DNA of 64,000 nt from Aestuariibacter sp. (GCA_017794925.1 CP051238.1:3551328-3615327); one strand, 5' to 3'; shown: positions 44,159 to 53,975, counted from the stretch's first letter. The notes: generated from the letters alone by a model not told the origin. Made by a program: numbers and translations.

Positions 44159-46420
44159 ATGACTGACAGCATTTCAACATCACGCCGTGCTTTTTTAAAG
44201 CGCACGGCAACCGCATCGGGGTTTACCCTGGGATTAACGTTAGTACCCGTTTCAAGACCCAGTGCCATGTTTGCGGATGCACCAAGCAGTGAGTCACTCA
44301 CTCCCAGTGTGTTTGTGTCTGTACATGACAATGGTCAGGTAGATATTACCTGCCATCGCTCTGAAATGGGCCAGCAAATTCGCACCAGTATCCCTCAGGT
44401 CATTGTCGAGGAGCTCGGTGCTGACTGGCAACACGTCAATGTTGTTCAGGCTACGGGCCATCCGAAATACGGTGACCAGAACACGGATGGTTCACGTAGT
44501 ATACGCCGGAACTTTGACCGCCTTCGAGAAGCAGGCGCGACTGCGGCATATTTGCTCCGAGCTGCAGCCGCAACAGGTTGGCAGGTCGACATCAGCGATT
44601 GTGAGGTCAATAACCATCACGTAGTGCACAAACCCAGCGGTAAAAAGGTTGGGTTTGGACAACTGGTTGCTGTGGCGTCTACCCTGCCGTTGCCCGACGT
44701 GAAACAACTTAAACTGAAAGCACGCAAAGACTGGCAGTCGATTGGTAAGCCCATGCGCAGCCTCGATATACAAGCTATGACATCCGGTACAGCCGTCTAC
44801 GGTCAGGATGTGATACTGGACAATATGTGCTTTGCCGTCATTCAACGCCCGCCTGTTGTATTCAGCGGTGTCGAATCAGTCAACGATGCTGACGTAAAAA
44901 AAATGACAGGCGTATTGGATGTCATTACTTTAGCCGCGCCTGAAGCACCAGCAATGTTCAAACCGTTAGGCGGTGTTGCCGTTGTCGCGAATAATACATG
45001 GCAGGCCTGGCAAGCCAGTCGTGCGCTTAATGTCAAATGGTCTGACAGCCCAAATATCAGCTATGACTCAAAAACCTACCGGGAACAGTTGTTGGCAACC
45101 GCAATGGCACCAGGAGAAGTGGTGCGTCAGCAAGGGGATTTTGCCACTGCGAAACAACAGGCAGAATCTGTCATAGAGGCTCAGTATTACGCGCCTCACC
45201 TGGCCCAGGCTCCTATGGAACCGCCAGCTGCGACCGCTATTGTCACTGAAGATAAAGCTGAAATCTGGGCCTGCGTGCAAACGCCTCAGGCAGCCCGGCA
45301 GGTGGTAGCAGCAGCTCTCAACCTGGATCCGGAAAATGTCACCATCAACGTTACCCTTTTAGGCGGTGGATTTGGGCGTAAATCCAAGCCGGATTTCGTT
45401 GTTGAAGCAGCCTTATTAGCGAAAGCCATGAAACGACCGGTAAAAGTCGTTTGGCGTCGTGAAGATGACATACAACATGGATATTTCCATACCGTCAGTG
45501 CCCAGTCTCTTACCGCAACGCTTAACAAACAAAACAAGGTGACAGGTTGGTTGCACAATTCCGTCTTCCCGAGTATTTCATCGACGTTTAATCCGGCAGC
45601 AAACAAGCCTAGCGATGGCGAACTGGATTTAGGGATGATAGACAACCCGTTTGACATACAGAACCTGCAGCTTGAGCGAGGCGAAGCCAACGCACATGTT
45701 CGCATCGGGTGGCTTCGCAGCGTAGCAAACGTTTATCACGCATTTGCCATTCAATCCTTTGTCGATGAAATAGCGCATCAAACCGGTAAAGATCAACAAA
45801 CCCTGTTATTGGACATGATCGGTCCCGATCGTCATATTGACTTTGCGAAGAGCAATGCCAAATACGGCAACTACGGTGACCCGCAGGAAGACTACCCCGT
45901 CGATACTGCCCGTCTTAAAAATGTTATTAACACCGTTTGCAAAAAGGCAGACTGGTCACAACGTCATAAACAAGGGCGTTATTTAGGCCTTGCTGCCCAC
46001 CGGTCATTCTTGTCCTATGCCGCGGTGATTGTAGAGGTTGAAGTAGACAACAGTGGCAGTTGGTCCATACCAAAAGCCTATGTCGCACTGGATGCGGGTA
46101 CAGTAGTCAACCCTGAACATGTGCGCGCCCAGTGTGAAGGTGGCTTAATCTACGGTATCAGCTGTGCTATTGGACAAATCACCGCTTCAAACGGTCAAAT
46201 AAATGAAAGTAACTTCCACAACTATCAGGTGGCAAGAATGCCGCAAACCCCGGTAAGCGTGGAAGTGTCTATTATTGAGTCCAGTGCGCCTCCCGGTGGT
46301 GTTGGAGAACCCCCAACGCCGCCAGCCGCGCCAGCCCTCGCTAATGCCTTATTTGCTGCCACAGGCAACCGACTACGGGAACTTCCTATACCGCTTACGG
46401 TAAAACGGATTAAATCGTAG
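44159..46420 (+). CDS. Molybdenum hydroxylase, molybdopterin-binding large subunit (IorB-like)
   Basis: The 753-residue catalytic subunit has a twin-arginine leader 'TSRRAFLKRTATASGF', so the folded enzyme with its cofactor is probably exported via Tat. Domain content is that of aldehyde oxidase/xanthine dehydrogenase large subunits, duplicated as in IorB, with 'LLGGGFGRK' in the cofactor region and a C-terminal 'PPGGVGEPPTPPAAPALANA' segment including the conserved Glu near the active site. I start at ATG 44159 (AAGG seven bases upstream); the longer frame overlaps the small subunit. The substrate is likely an N-heterocycle or aldehyde but unknown. The 3' end overlaps the convergent sensor gene by 11 nt. 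The cofactor would need the moa/mod genes at 18.7-23.7 kb. Confidence 0.93.
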   Translation: MTDSISTSRRAFLKRTATASGFTLGLTLVPVSRPSAMFADAPSSESLTPSVFVSVHDNGQVDITCHRSEMGQQIRTSIPQVIVEELGADWQHVNVVQATGHPKYGDQNTDGSRSIRRNFDRLREAGATAAYLLRAAAATGWQVDISDCEVNNHHVVHKPSGKKVGFGQLVAVASTLPLPDVKQLKLKARKDWQSIGKPMRSLDIQAMTSGTAVYGQDVILDNMCFAVIQRPPVVFSGVESVNDADVKKMTGVLDVITLAAPEAPAMFKPLGGVAVVANNTWQAWQASRALNVKWSDSPNISYDSKTYREQLLATAMAPGEVVRQQGDFATAKQQAESVIEAQYYAPHLAQAPMEPPAATAIVTEDKAEIWACVQTPQAARQVVAAALNLDPENVTINVTLLGGGFGRKSKPDFVVEAALLAKAMKRPVKVVWRREDDIQHGYFHTVSAQSLTATLNKQNKVTGWLHNSVFPSISSTFNPAANKPSDGELDLGMIDNPFDIQNLQLERGEANAHVRIGWLRSVANVYHAFAIQSFVDEIAHQTGKDQQTLLLDMIGPDRHIDFAKSNAKYGNYGDPQEDYPVDTARLKNVINTVCKKADWSQRHKQGRYLGLAAHRSFLSYAAVIVEVEVDNSGSWSIPKAYVALDAGTVVNPEHVRAQCEGGLIYGISCAIGQITASNGQINESNFHNYQVARMPQTPVSVEVSIIESSAPPGGVGEPPTPPAAPALANALFAATGNRLRELPIPLTVKRIKS

Positions 46421-49400
46421 GTGTAAACCCTTCCACTGGTTTTTGCCACTGCTTTAACAGCAGTGGCGCAACGGTTTTGGCGTCCACAGGTTTTGAAAAA
46501 TAATACCCTTGCAAGCGCACGCAACCGTGATTTTGCAGGTAGTGGACCTGTTCTGAATGTTCGATCCCTTCTGCAATACAATCCATTTTTAGACTTAACG
46601 CCAGATTAATCGTGGTCTGAACCAAGGCATTTTCTTCCATACTCTCCTGGATATCATCAATAAAACTTTTATCGATTTTCAGGATTTCCAATGGGAAGCG
46701 CTTAAGGTAACTCAGGGAAGAATACCCCGTACCAAAATCGTCAAGCGCCAATTTAAAGCCCGCGTCGCGAATACGGGTAAGCTCATTCAATACTTCATCT
46801 GACTGATCGATCAACACACCTTCAGTAATTTCGAAGCGAATAGCAGAATTCGGTAATCCGGACTCTTTGAGTAGTATTTCGATGAAATCCAGATCAAAGT
46901 GAGTTTTAAAATGCAGTGCAGATAAGTTTATCGACACATACCCTCTGAAGCCCTGCTCGTACCATTGCTTCATATCACTTACGGCCTGAGTCGTCGCCAC
47001 ACGGGTAATTTCAATGATATGACGCATTTCCTCTAATACAGGAATAAACTCTGCGGGTGAAATCCACTCATCCTTATAGTGACATCTCAACAACAATTCG
47101 ACACCATCTGTTTCTCCGGTCGAAATATTCACGATAGGCTGATAGTAATTAATAAACGCCTGCTCCTGATAGGCGGACTTCACTCTGTTTTCCAGCGCCA
47201 ATCTTTCTTTCGCACGCTCATTCATTTCTTTGGTGTAGTAGATAAATGCACTTAAGGTATCTTTTTTGGCGCTGTACATCGCCACATCGGCCTGCTTCAA
47301 TAGCTCGGCAGGATCAGTTGCATCATTCGGAAAAAATGAAATTCCGACTGAACAGGATACGCGCAGTACCTCTTTGCCTAATGATATAGGCGTTTCAATG
47401 GATTCAATTAATTGAGAGACGAAAGACGAGACAGATGCTTCATTCTCAATTTCTTCCATCACAATAACAAACTCATCGCCGCCAAGACGGGCGACTGTAT
47501 CGCTTTTAGAAGACAAATTGAGCATACGGTTGGCAATCACCCTTAACAACTTATCTCCATAGTCGTGTCCAAGTGAATCATTAATACCTTTGAATCGGTC
47601 CAGATCTACAAACAACACGGCAACGGTATGTTGATGCGTCACTGCATTGGCAATCGCATGTTCAAGACGATCCAACAGCAGGCTGCGGTTAACCAGCCCG
47701 GTAAGGCTGTCGTAATTAGCAATTTTAACCAGCTTGCGCTCTGCGTTTTTTTGTTCAGAAATATCGGAGATAACCACAAGATAGTGGGTTGTTTCGTTGT
47801 CTTTGGCTGACGCCTGCATCACATTGATATCAATAAGGACATCGTATTTTCTGCCATCAGGCATCACGATGCTATCTTCTCCTTTCCAGACATCGTCACC
47901 TTTTAATAAACGTAATTGGCCGGCCAGTTGACGCTCTAATTTAGGATCCTGTTGATAGAGCCGCTGCAGCTGTCTGTCCAGACGGTCTTTGTCTGTAATA
48001 CCAAACGCACTTTCAAACGCAGGGTTGGCTGCAACAGCCCGGTGGTATTGGTCAAATATCACAACCCAGTCGCTGGTGTGCCTGAAGGCATTACCAAATA
48101 ATTTGACTTGCTGTTGCGCCTGCTGCAATCGAACTAATTGCAGATGGCGACTCACCAGATAAGCGCCCAATAGTGTCACAAAACAAATCGCATACAATGT
48201 ATACGCTAACGGCGATAAAAACGGAGGATAATCCACTTTTATGGTAAGACTCACCGGCAAAATAGTTTGGTCACTGTACTGACCCGCAGGCATGACTTCG
48301 AAGCGGTACTCTCCGGCAGGTAACGACGGCAATACCACTTTGGTGTCAAACGTTGTATCTTCACTTAACACCTGCCTGCCACTTGTTAATACGTAACGGA
48401 AGCGCGTATCTTTCTGCGCGCTGAATTCCAGTGGGGAAAACTCGATAGTGAGTCCGTAATCATCATATTTAAGCGGAATATGCGCACCAGCCAGGTTCTC
48501 TTTAGGCAAGCCCAACTCCCGGGATGACAAACTAATACCACTGATCACCAGTTGTTTTGCATTTCGCTGTAATGTCGCTTTCTGGTACTCCCTGTTAATT
48601 TTTTCCGGGTCGAAAATAACAACCCCACGCGGGGAACCATAAGCCATGTGTCCGTTACGTAACTTAACACTCGCGCCTTGATTAAACTCGGCAACGTTCA
48701 GTTCACGACCATATTGAAAACGTTTGAATGTGAGTTTATCGGGTGAAAAACGACGCAGGCCACTGTGTGAACTGAACCAGATATTACCGTCGACGTCTTC
48801 AAGCAAGCCGTAAATATAAGCACCCTGACCGACAATATCCGAACCAAAGTAATAGCGTTGTTGATAGTTTTGAGTATCAAGTCCGACCAATCCATAACCT
48901 GGATAAACCACCCACAAAATATGATTGTTTAACAACACTGAGTCTGGCGCAAAGTCCCCGGCGCGAATCATATCAGGCAGTTGATGCAGACGTTCGGCAG
49001 CACCTGTTTGCATATTATAAGCCCACAGACCATCATATGTTGCCAACAGCATCTGATCGGGATTAACGGGATTAACGCCAATAAAATTAGTGGAAAGATT
49101 TAATGAAATTTTATTGTTTAAGTCGGTTAATTCTTCAAGCGTATCAGTCTCAAAATTATATCGATAAAAATTATCACCGATAAAATACGCATTACCGTTA
49201 CCATCTCGGGCGAGTCCGGTCATAAACATCGCTTCATCTTCACTTTTACCGAAAGTGAGTTGCTTATGAGTTCCTGTCGTCTTATTAAATTCGTACATAC
49301 CCGCGTATGTTTGCAGTAACAAGGCGTCTTTGCTTAGCGGCGAAATACGCTGGATTATATGCTTACTGTATGGCGGCGGTGTTCCTTCGCTTTGTATATA

Positions 49401-50678
49401 AAAAGCACTTGTATTGGTGTTGGGATCATAACGAGTCAACCCGTTGTCTGTACCAATCCAAAGTATTCTGTCTGCATCTTCGTAGACTGACCAGACATTA
49501 TTATCAGACAGGACGGTTTTATAGCTGCTGAACCGCTGATTTTGCAGCATGGTAAAGTTCAGGCTTTGCGGGCTCCAAAAAAACGCGCCGCCAATATAGG
49601 TACCAATCCACAATCCATCATTGGGCGCAAGCGCCAGCGCTCTGATATCCTGACGCGACAGCGCTTCTAACCCTGTCGCGGGATCCAGTGCATATTCCGC
49701 CTGCCATTGCCCATTAATAAACTGCACCCGCACCAACCCGATATCGGTGCCAAGCCAAAGCAAGGTGTCGTTTGCTTGTCTGATTTGCCAAATATTTCGA
49801 TCAGCAATTTCAAGGCGGGTATCGACAACGGTGTTGCTTTCAGAACGAATAGCCTGCTGTAAACTTTGCACCGGCATTGAAAACAAGCCTGCCACAGTAC
49901 CTATCCACAATCGGCCAAAACTATCAGTCATTAACGACTTGGCGTTTAAATTATCAGGGGTGTTTTCCGCTCCTGCCCTGTGCTCCACCAACAAAAACTT
50001 CGGCTTCTTATCCAGATTAAGCAGATCAGTATTGGCGACAAACATACCGGAGGACGTTGCCATTACCAGCGTATTGTCAAAATATAGCAAGTCGCGAAGA
50101 TACGGCGCGTTGTTTCCGTTATCCGCATTCACCGAATAAAGAATAGTTTGTTGCTTTGTAGAGATATTATAGTGAAGTAGCATTTGCTCGAATAACATGA
50201 GCATATTGCCATCAGGTAATTCTATAAATTTATTCACCAACTGCTGATATTCAGGAGAATTGATGTATTTTAGTTCCAGTACTGCGGTGTACGTATTACT
50301 TGTGAGATCTAACTTATACACACCGCGGTTGGCAGTACTAATCCACAACTGGCGCGTGCTATCCTGATAAACCGCGTTTACCGGAGTAGAAGCAAGTACC
50401 CCGTCGGGCCCCTGAATATGTTCAACACGATAACCGTCATAGCGATCTAATCCGCCATCTGACGCGACCCAAAGAAATCCATCGTGGTCGATAAAAAGTT
50501 GATTAATGCTGTCTTGTGCTAATCCTTGCTTCGTAGACAGCGGACTCGTGACCGGCGAACTTAAAATGGGTTGCTCTGACAACTCTACAGCCGATATGCT
50601 AAACGATATCGTGAGCAGGTTGATTAGGCTAAGAATTAAGATCCGCTGGAGTGAAACCCGCAGTTTGTACCAATACAT
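46410..50678 (-). CDS. Large membrane sensor: propeller-Y_Y_Y-PAS-GGDEF-EAL
   Basis: The 1422-residue protein has an N-terminal signal/anchor (about 8-28). A periplasmic two-part beta-propeller with repeats such as 'DGFLWVASDGGLDRYDG' and 'RILWIGTDNGLTRYD' spans about 40-720. A Y_Y_Y domain (about 730-850, 'FSPLEFSAQKDTRFRYVL') and a membrane helix (about 855-875) follow. Inside the cell are PAS (about 895-1010), GGDEF (about 1020-1180, intact 'LGGDEF') and EAL (about 1190-1410). The EAL signature itself is ELL ('GVELLLR'), but other catalytic residues ('INLSALHF', 'EITEG', 'DDFGTGYSS', 'LKIDKSF', 'AEGIEH', 'LQGYYF') are present. So it may both make and degrade cyclic di-GMP. The ligand, perhaps a polysaccharide fragment, is unknown. 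Confidence 0.93.
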   Translation of the reverse strand: MYWYKLRVSLQRILILSLINLLTISFSISAVELSEQPILSSPVTSPLSTKQGLAQDSINQLFIDHDGFLWVASDGGLDRYDGYRVEHIQGPDGVLASTPVNAVYQDSTRQLWISTANRGVYKLDLTSNTYTAVLELKYINSPEYQQLVNKFIELPDGNMLMLFEQMLLHYNISTKQQTILYSVNADNGNNAPYLRDLLYFDNTLVMATSSGMFVANTDLLNLDKKPKFLLVEHRAGAENTPDNLNAKSLMTDSFGRLWIGTVAGLFSMPVQSLQQAIRSESNTVVDTRLEIADRNIWQIRQANDTLLWLGTDIGLVRVQFINGQWQAEYALDPATGLEALSRQDIRALALAPNDGLWIGTYIGGAFFWSPQSLNFTMLQNQRFSSYKTVLSDNNVWSVYEDADRILWIGTDNGLTRYDPNTNTSAFYIQSEGTPPPYSKHIIQRISPLSKDALLLQTYAGMYEFNKTTGTHKQLTFGKSEDEAMFMTGLARDGNGNAYFIGDNFYRYNFETDTLEELTDLNNKISLNLSTNFIGVNPVNPDQMLLATYDGLWAYNMQTGAAERLHQLPDMIRAGDFAPDSVLLNNHILWVVYPGYGLVGLDTQNYQQRYYFGSDIVGQGAYIYGLLEDVDGNIWFSSHSGLRRFSPDKLTFKRFQYGRELNVAEFNQGASVKLRNGHMAYGSPRGVVIFDPEKINREYQKATLQRNAKQLVISGISLSSRELGLPKENLAGAHIPLKYDDYGLTIEFSPLEFSAQKDTRFRYVLTSGRQVLSEDTTFDTKVVLPSLPAGEYRFEVMPAGQYSDQTILPVSLTIKVDYPPFLSPLAYTLYAICFVTLLGAYLVSRHLQLVRLQQAQQQVKLFGNAFRHTSDWVVIFDQYHRAVAANPAFESAFGITDKDRLDRQLQRLYQQDPKLERQLAGQLRLLKGDDVWKGEDSIVMPDGRKYDVLIDINVMQASAKDNETTHYLVVISDISEQKNAERKLVKIANYDSLTGLVNRSLLLDRLEHAIANAVTHQHTVAVLFVDLDRFKGINDSLGHDYGDKLLRVIANRMLNLSSKSDTVARLGGDEFVIVMEEIENEASVSSFVSQLIESIETPISLGKEVLRVSCSVGISFFPNDATDPAELLKQADVAMYSAKKDTLSAFIYYTKEMNERAKERLALENRVKSAYQEQAFINYYQPIVNISTGETDGVELLLRCHYKDEWISPAEFIPVLEEMRHIIEITRVATTQAVSDMKQWYEQGFRGYVSINLSALHFKTHFDLDFIEILLKESGLPNSAIRFEITEGVLIDQSDEVLNELTRIRDAGFKLALDDFGTGYSSLSYLKRFPLEILKIDKSFIDDIQESMEENALVQTTINLALSLKMDCIAEGIEHSEQVHYLQNHGCVRLQGYYFSKPVDAKTVAPLLLKQWQKPVEGFTPTI

Positions 50679-50849
50679 CTATCGTACTCATATTTCCCTG
50701 TCCACAGGGTATTATTATTTTCAAGTGAATTTTCACTGCCTCTACTCACTATAGATAGCATATTCACGCTAAAATTTGTACGTTTTGAATAAGAAAAAAG
50801 CTTTATTTTTGATTACTTGCAGAGTTTGATTAGATTTTACTTATGTTGA

Positions 50850-52223
50850 TTACTGTACTAATGGAATTCGACCAACTTTGATGCGATTCCTGCGAATTCC
50901 GGGCTGCGGTGCAAGTAAGTAGACATCGCCATTTCTTCCTACGAAGGTTTTTCTTACTCCAACGGACTTTGCAACCTCTGCGTGTGCATGTAAATGCTCG
51001 GGTTCACCGTGAACGGGAATCACTATTTCAGGCTTGGTCCACTGATACATTAATTTCAATTCTTCCACACATGGATGCCCACTGGCGTGGATTGGTAAAT
51101 CTGTATGCTCAGACTGAATTACCCGAACCTGCTTGTTGTATAGCTTTTCTACCAGACGCTCTACCGGCTTCTCGTTTCCAGGTATCACAATACTGGAAAA
51201 AATGACGGTGTCGCCGGCTTCCAACTCAAAAAATGGTAGTGAATCAGTAGCTAGGCGGTTAAGCGCTGCGCGTCGCTCGCCCTGACTCCCTGTAGCTACC
51301 ACCAGCACTTCTTCAGGTGGCAGATACCCTACATGAGCTGGTTCAATCACATCGATGTCGTCAGGCCAGTATCCTGTTTCTTTTGCGATACCCACCATAT
51401 TCTCAAGTGAACGCCCAACACAGGCCAGGTAGCGTCCTGTTTTATTAGCAATTCTGCCCAATGAAATAAGTCTGGCAATATTACTGCCGAAGCAACCTAC
51501 CACTACTCTTCCCTCACACGACTTAATGGTGGCGAACAGGCCTTCAGCACAGATTCGCTCTGATATCGAAAAACCAGCTTTTGTTGCATTTGTCGAATCG
51601 CCGACTGCAGCCAGTAATGGCAAATTGCTCAACGCTCTGAATGGGGCTGCATCGAATGGTTTACCACTAACGGGCTGACCGTCTATCTTCCAGTCAGCGG
51701 TATGCAATACGGAGCCGATAGCAGTGTGAATTAACAAGGCCTGAGGCTCTGGAATCGAATGCGTGATCGTTAACCACTGTAATGTAAAGGGTCCAACTGT
51801 TTTCTGCGAACCAGGCTGAACAATATCAATAGGTACCTTTCCAACGAGTCCGGCCTGGGCCAGTTTTCTGTTCAATACAGCGGCAGTAAAAGGCGTAGTA
51901 ATAACCTGACAACGCAATCTGGGCCAAAGCGCGGCAACAGCGCCAATATGATCTTCATGTGCATGGGTGATCACCATAGCCGCAATTTGATCCCGACGTT
52001 CTGTCATAAATGTTGGATCGGGTGCAACAACATGGTGTTTCGATGTACCGGGTTCAGGTTTAGTCAGATATGGCGCCATCAAAGGTTCATCAAATGACAC
52101 GCCACAATCTACAATCAACCATTGCTGGTCATGACCGTATACATTGAAATTCATCCCAATTTCGCCTGTTCCCCCAAGCGGGACAAACCACAAATCCTGT
52201 TGTTGTGGAATGAAATCTGAAAT
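50850..52223 (-). CDS. RNase J-like metallo-beta-lactamase ribonuclease (probable ATT start)
   Basis: The protein (457 residues from ATT) is a ribonuclease J-family MBL-fold/beta-CASP enzyme. It shows 'LGGTGEIGMN', the metal motif 'THAHEDHIGAV' and 'VIPVHGEPEHLHAHA' near the C-terminus. Such enzymes degrade or process RNA. No ATG, GTG or TTG lies between the upstream in-frame stop and the family-conserved start of 'DLWFVPLGG', apart from a TTG at 52193 that abuts its only ribosome-binding-like sequence. By contrast ATT at 52221-52223 has AGGAG (52230-52234) six bases before it and gives SDFIPQQDLWFVPLGG, like relatives. I therefore assign the ATT. E. coli infC uses ATT and is controlled through it. 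It is monocistronic. Confidence 0.85.
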   Translation of the reverse strand: MSDFIPQQQDLWFVPLGGTGEIGMNFNVYGHDQQWLIVDCGVSFDEPLMAPYLTKPEPGTSKHHVVAPDPTFMTERRDQIAAMVITHAHEDHIGAVAALWPRLRCQVITTPFTAAVLNRKLAQAGLVGKVPIDIVQPGSQKTVGPFTLQWLTITHSIPEPQALLIHTAIGSVLHTADWKIDGQPVSGKPFDAAPFRALSNLPLLAAVGDSTNATKAGFSISERICAEGLFATIKSCEGRVVVGCFGSNIARLISLGRIANKTGRYLACVGRSLENMVGIAKETGYWPDDIDVIEPAHVGYLPPEEVLVVATGSQGERRAALNRLATDSLPFFELEAGDTVIFSSIVIPGNEKPVERLVEKLYNKQVRVIQSEHTDLPIHASGHPCVEELKLMYQWTKPEIVIPVHGEPEHLHAHAEVAKSVGVRKTFVGRNGDVYLLAPQPGIRRNRIKVGRIPLVQ

Positions 52224-52471
52224 AACCGACTCCTGATATCTTGTATTGGGTTATGTGTTAGTTGCTGTGTACTTCTAAAATATGCAGACCCAGGTCGGGC
52301 CTGACAATAATTAAGTGGATCCTGTGTTTACCAGTATCGCTAACACAAAATACTTTGTGAATACCGACTTTAGTACCTACGACTTGTCAGGCTGTTTGGA
52401 CCAGCGGTACAAACAACAGCCCGTTTAAAAATGATGGGAATCGGGTGCACAAAGATACACCCGATAAACAG
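52224..52471. other. Gap between the RNase J-like gene and the DUF2750 gene
   Basis: No gene seen. An inverted repeat (TCGGGTG 52441-52447 with CACCCGA 52458-52464) just after the DUF2750 stop may be a weak terminator on the minus strand; the T run follows only after several bases. Confidence 0.4.
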
Positions 52472-52825
52472 TTACAGTAGTTTTTCAGCAAAGTCCTCAG
52501 GTAGCATTACCTCGCTCTCTTCGCCTGGAGCAGGCGCAACAATGACGCAAAGTAAATCTTTTGCGAGCCCTACTGTCCATCGCGACAGCCAGGTATCCAA
52601 ATCGATAGCTTTAGGTTCACAGTCGGACCACTCTTCATTAGCCCACATTTTTGCAAGGCTCGCCGTTGGCCAAACCGGCACTCCGTCTTCATCATCAGAT
52701 GTAAGCATAACGCAGCCATCCGCATCATTCAGGATAAAGACTTCCCCCTGAGCTTTAATTTGTTCAAAAAACTTAGCCGGACGTTGCTCCTGAGGCAACA
52801 TCAAAAATGCATCATCTGACCACAT
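52472..52825 (-). CDS. DUF2750-family protein
   Basis: The 117-residue soluble protein matches the DUF2750 pattern: 'RPAKFFEQI', 'VPVWPTASLAKMWA', 'EEWSDCEPKAIDLDTWLSRW' in parts, and a Val/Ile-rich C-terminal strand. It is acidic and has no signal peptide or membrane helix. Members of this family are of unknown function, often single-copy in Gammaproteobacteria. It lies 28 nt downstream of hdfR, on the same strand, and may share its transcript. Confidence 0.8.
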   Translation of the reverse strand: MWSDDAFLMLPQEQRPAKFFEQIKAQGEVFILNDADGCVMLTSDDEDGVPVWPTASLAKMWANEEWSDCEPKAIDLDTWLSRWTVGLAKDLLCVIVAPAPGEESEVMLPEDFAEKLL

Positions 52826-52853
52826 TGTCGTTTCTCTTGTTATTCATTATTGG

Positions 52854-53693
52854 TTAGACCGCTGAAAAATTGCTGGCGACCACTTTCACTACATCAGGTA
52901 CCATTGAGCGCCGTACTGACTTCATGTGATACATATATAGTTTACACTGACTGTTTTGGAACTGCTCGATACAATCGACTTTATTTAAGCCCCACTGTGT
53001 CCAGTCAGGTCCAATCGGCAACACCGCTACGCCCCCTTCAGCTTTCAAGGTAGCGAGTGCCAGGCGCAGGGAATTGGTTGTGAATTTTGCATCCCGAAAA
53101 TCGGGGAAACGGGTAAGTAACTCGTCCCGAGCTTTACTCCCCCAGTCAATCGCAACAAACTGTTCTGCTGCAGTGTCGACCTCAGGCTGATTAATGCTGA
53201 ACAATCCCAGTGGTAATGCTTTTAATAGTTGACCGCTAAGTTCTTCCGACTTGAGTGGCTCGCTGGAAAATGCGATATCAATACTACGCTCATGTAACTG
53301 ACGGGATATTTGTTCTGAAGTGAGAACTTCAGCTTTAATTGCCCATTCAGGAAAATGTTGGTGAATCTGATGTAATAGATCCGGCATCCAGATTTCATTA
53401 TTTAGCTGACCAGCACCACATACCAGGTATTCCCCCGCTTCCCGCTGCAATTCCTGTTTGGCTTGTTGCAATGTGTCATTAAGCTGTTCAGCAAAAGGCA
53501 ATAGTTTTTCGCCGGCTGGGGTTAACTGAATGCTATTTCGATGCCGAATGAATAATGTGGTATGAAAGTACTCTTCGAGTTGCTTGATTCTGGCACTGAC
53601 AGCAGATTGGGTTAGGTAAAGATTTTCTGCAGCTTTACCAAAGTGACGGGTTTTTACGACTTCAATAAAAGTAGTTAAAAAGCGGATATCCAT
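52854..53693 (-). CDS. hdfR: LysR-family regulator, HdfR orthologue
   Basis: The 279-residue protein has exactly the E. coli HdfR length, and its N-terminus ('MDIRFLTTFIEVVKTRHFGKAAE', then 'LYLTQSAVSARIKQLE' and 'LFIRHRNSIQLTPAGEKLLP') follows HdfR closely. In E. coli HdfR was described as a repressor of the flagellar master operon flhDC and lies beside maoP (yifE). The same pairing occurs here with maoP at 54325. A perfect palindrome TATACGTATA (53698-53707) lies directly upstream of the ATG and could be an autoregulatory site. Effector unknown. Confidence 0.88.
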   Translation of the reverse strand: MDIRFLTTFIEVVKTRHFGKAAENLYLTQSAVSARIKQLEEYFHTTLFIRHRNSIQLTPAGEKLLPFAEQLNDTLQQAKQELQREAGEYLVCGAGQLNNEIWMPDLLHQIHQHFPEWAIKAEVLTSEQISRQLHERSIDIAFSSEPLKSEELSGQLLKALPLGLFSINQPEVDTAAEQFVAIDWGSKARDELLTRFPDFRDAKFTTNSLRLALATLKAEGGVAVLPIGPDWTQWGLNKVDCIEQFQNSQCKLYMYHMKSVRRSMVPDVVKVVASNFSAV

Positions 53694-53760
53694 TGTTTAT
53701 ACGTATAGGTAATTCTCGCCGATACGCATACGCTGTCATAACTTTATGACAAAGTAAATT

Positions 53761-53798
53761 AAAAACAGACTCCACCTGCCCCGAAACCGGGACAGGTG
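53761..53798 (-). terminator. Terminator between the 54-residue gene and hdfR
   Basis: On the minus strand CACCTGTCCC-GGTTTC-GGGGCAGGTG (53773-53798) is followed after a few bases by TTTTT. It separates the small upstream gene from hdfR. Confidence 0.65.
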
Positions 53799-53810
53799 CT
53801 TATCATTCCA

Positions 53811-53975
53811 TCAATTGGACTCGTATTGGGACCTGCGATCTTTCTCACGACGCTGCGTCTCACGCTTTTTGTTTTTCATAGCCTGTGCACGCTTGTGATT
53901 TTTTCGATATTCGGCAGATTCTTCATCTTCTACCGAATCCCATTCTTCCCGTTGGTAACGATAGTCTTTACTCAT
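53811..53975 (-). CDS. Small highly charged protein (54 residues)
   Basis: An ATG at 53973-53975 opens a 54-codon frame ending in TGA at 53811. The product begins MSKDYRYQREEWDSVEDEES and continues with a basic stretch (for example 'RKNHKRAQAMKNKKRE'); it has no hydrophobic segment and no cysteine. Its composition, acidic then strongly basic, argues for a real expressed protein that may bind nucleic acid. A terminator follows its stop. The ribosome-binding site is weak (GAGAAG). I recall similar short proteins in Alteromonadales but do not know a function. Confidence 0.6.
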   Translation of the reverse strand: MSKDYRYQREEWDSVEDEESAEYRKNHKRAQAMKNKKRETQRREKDRRSQYESN

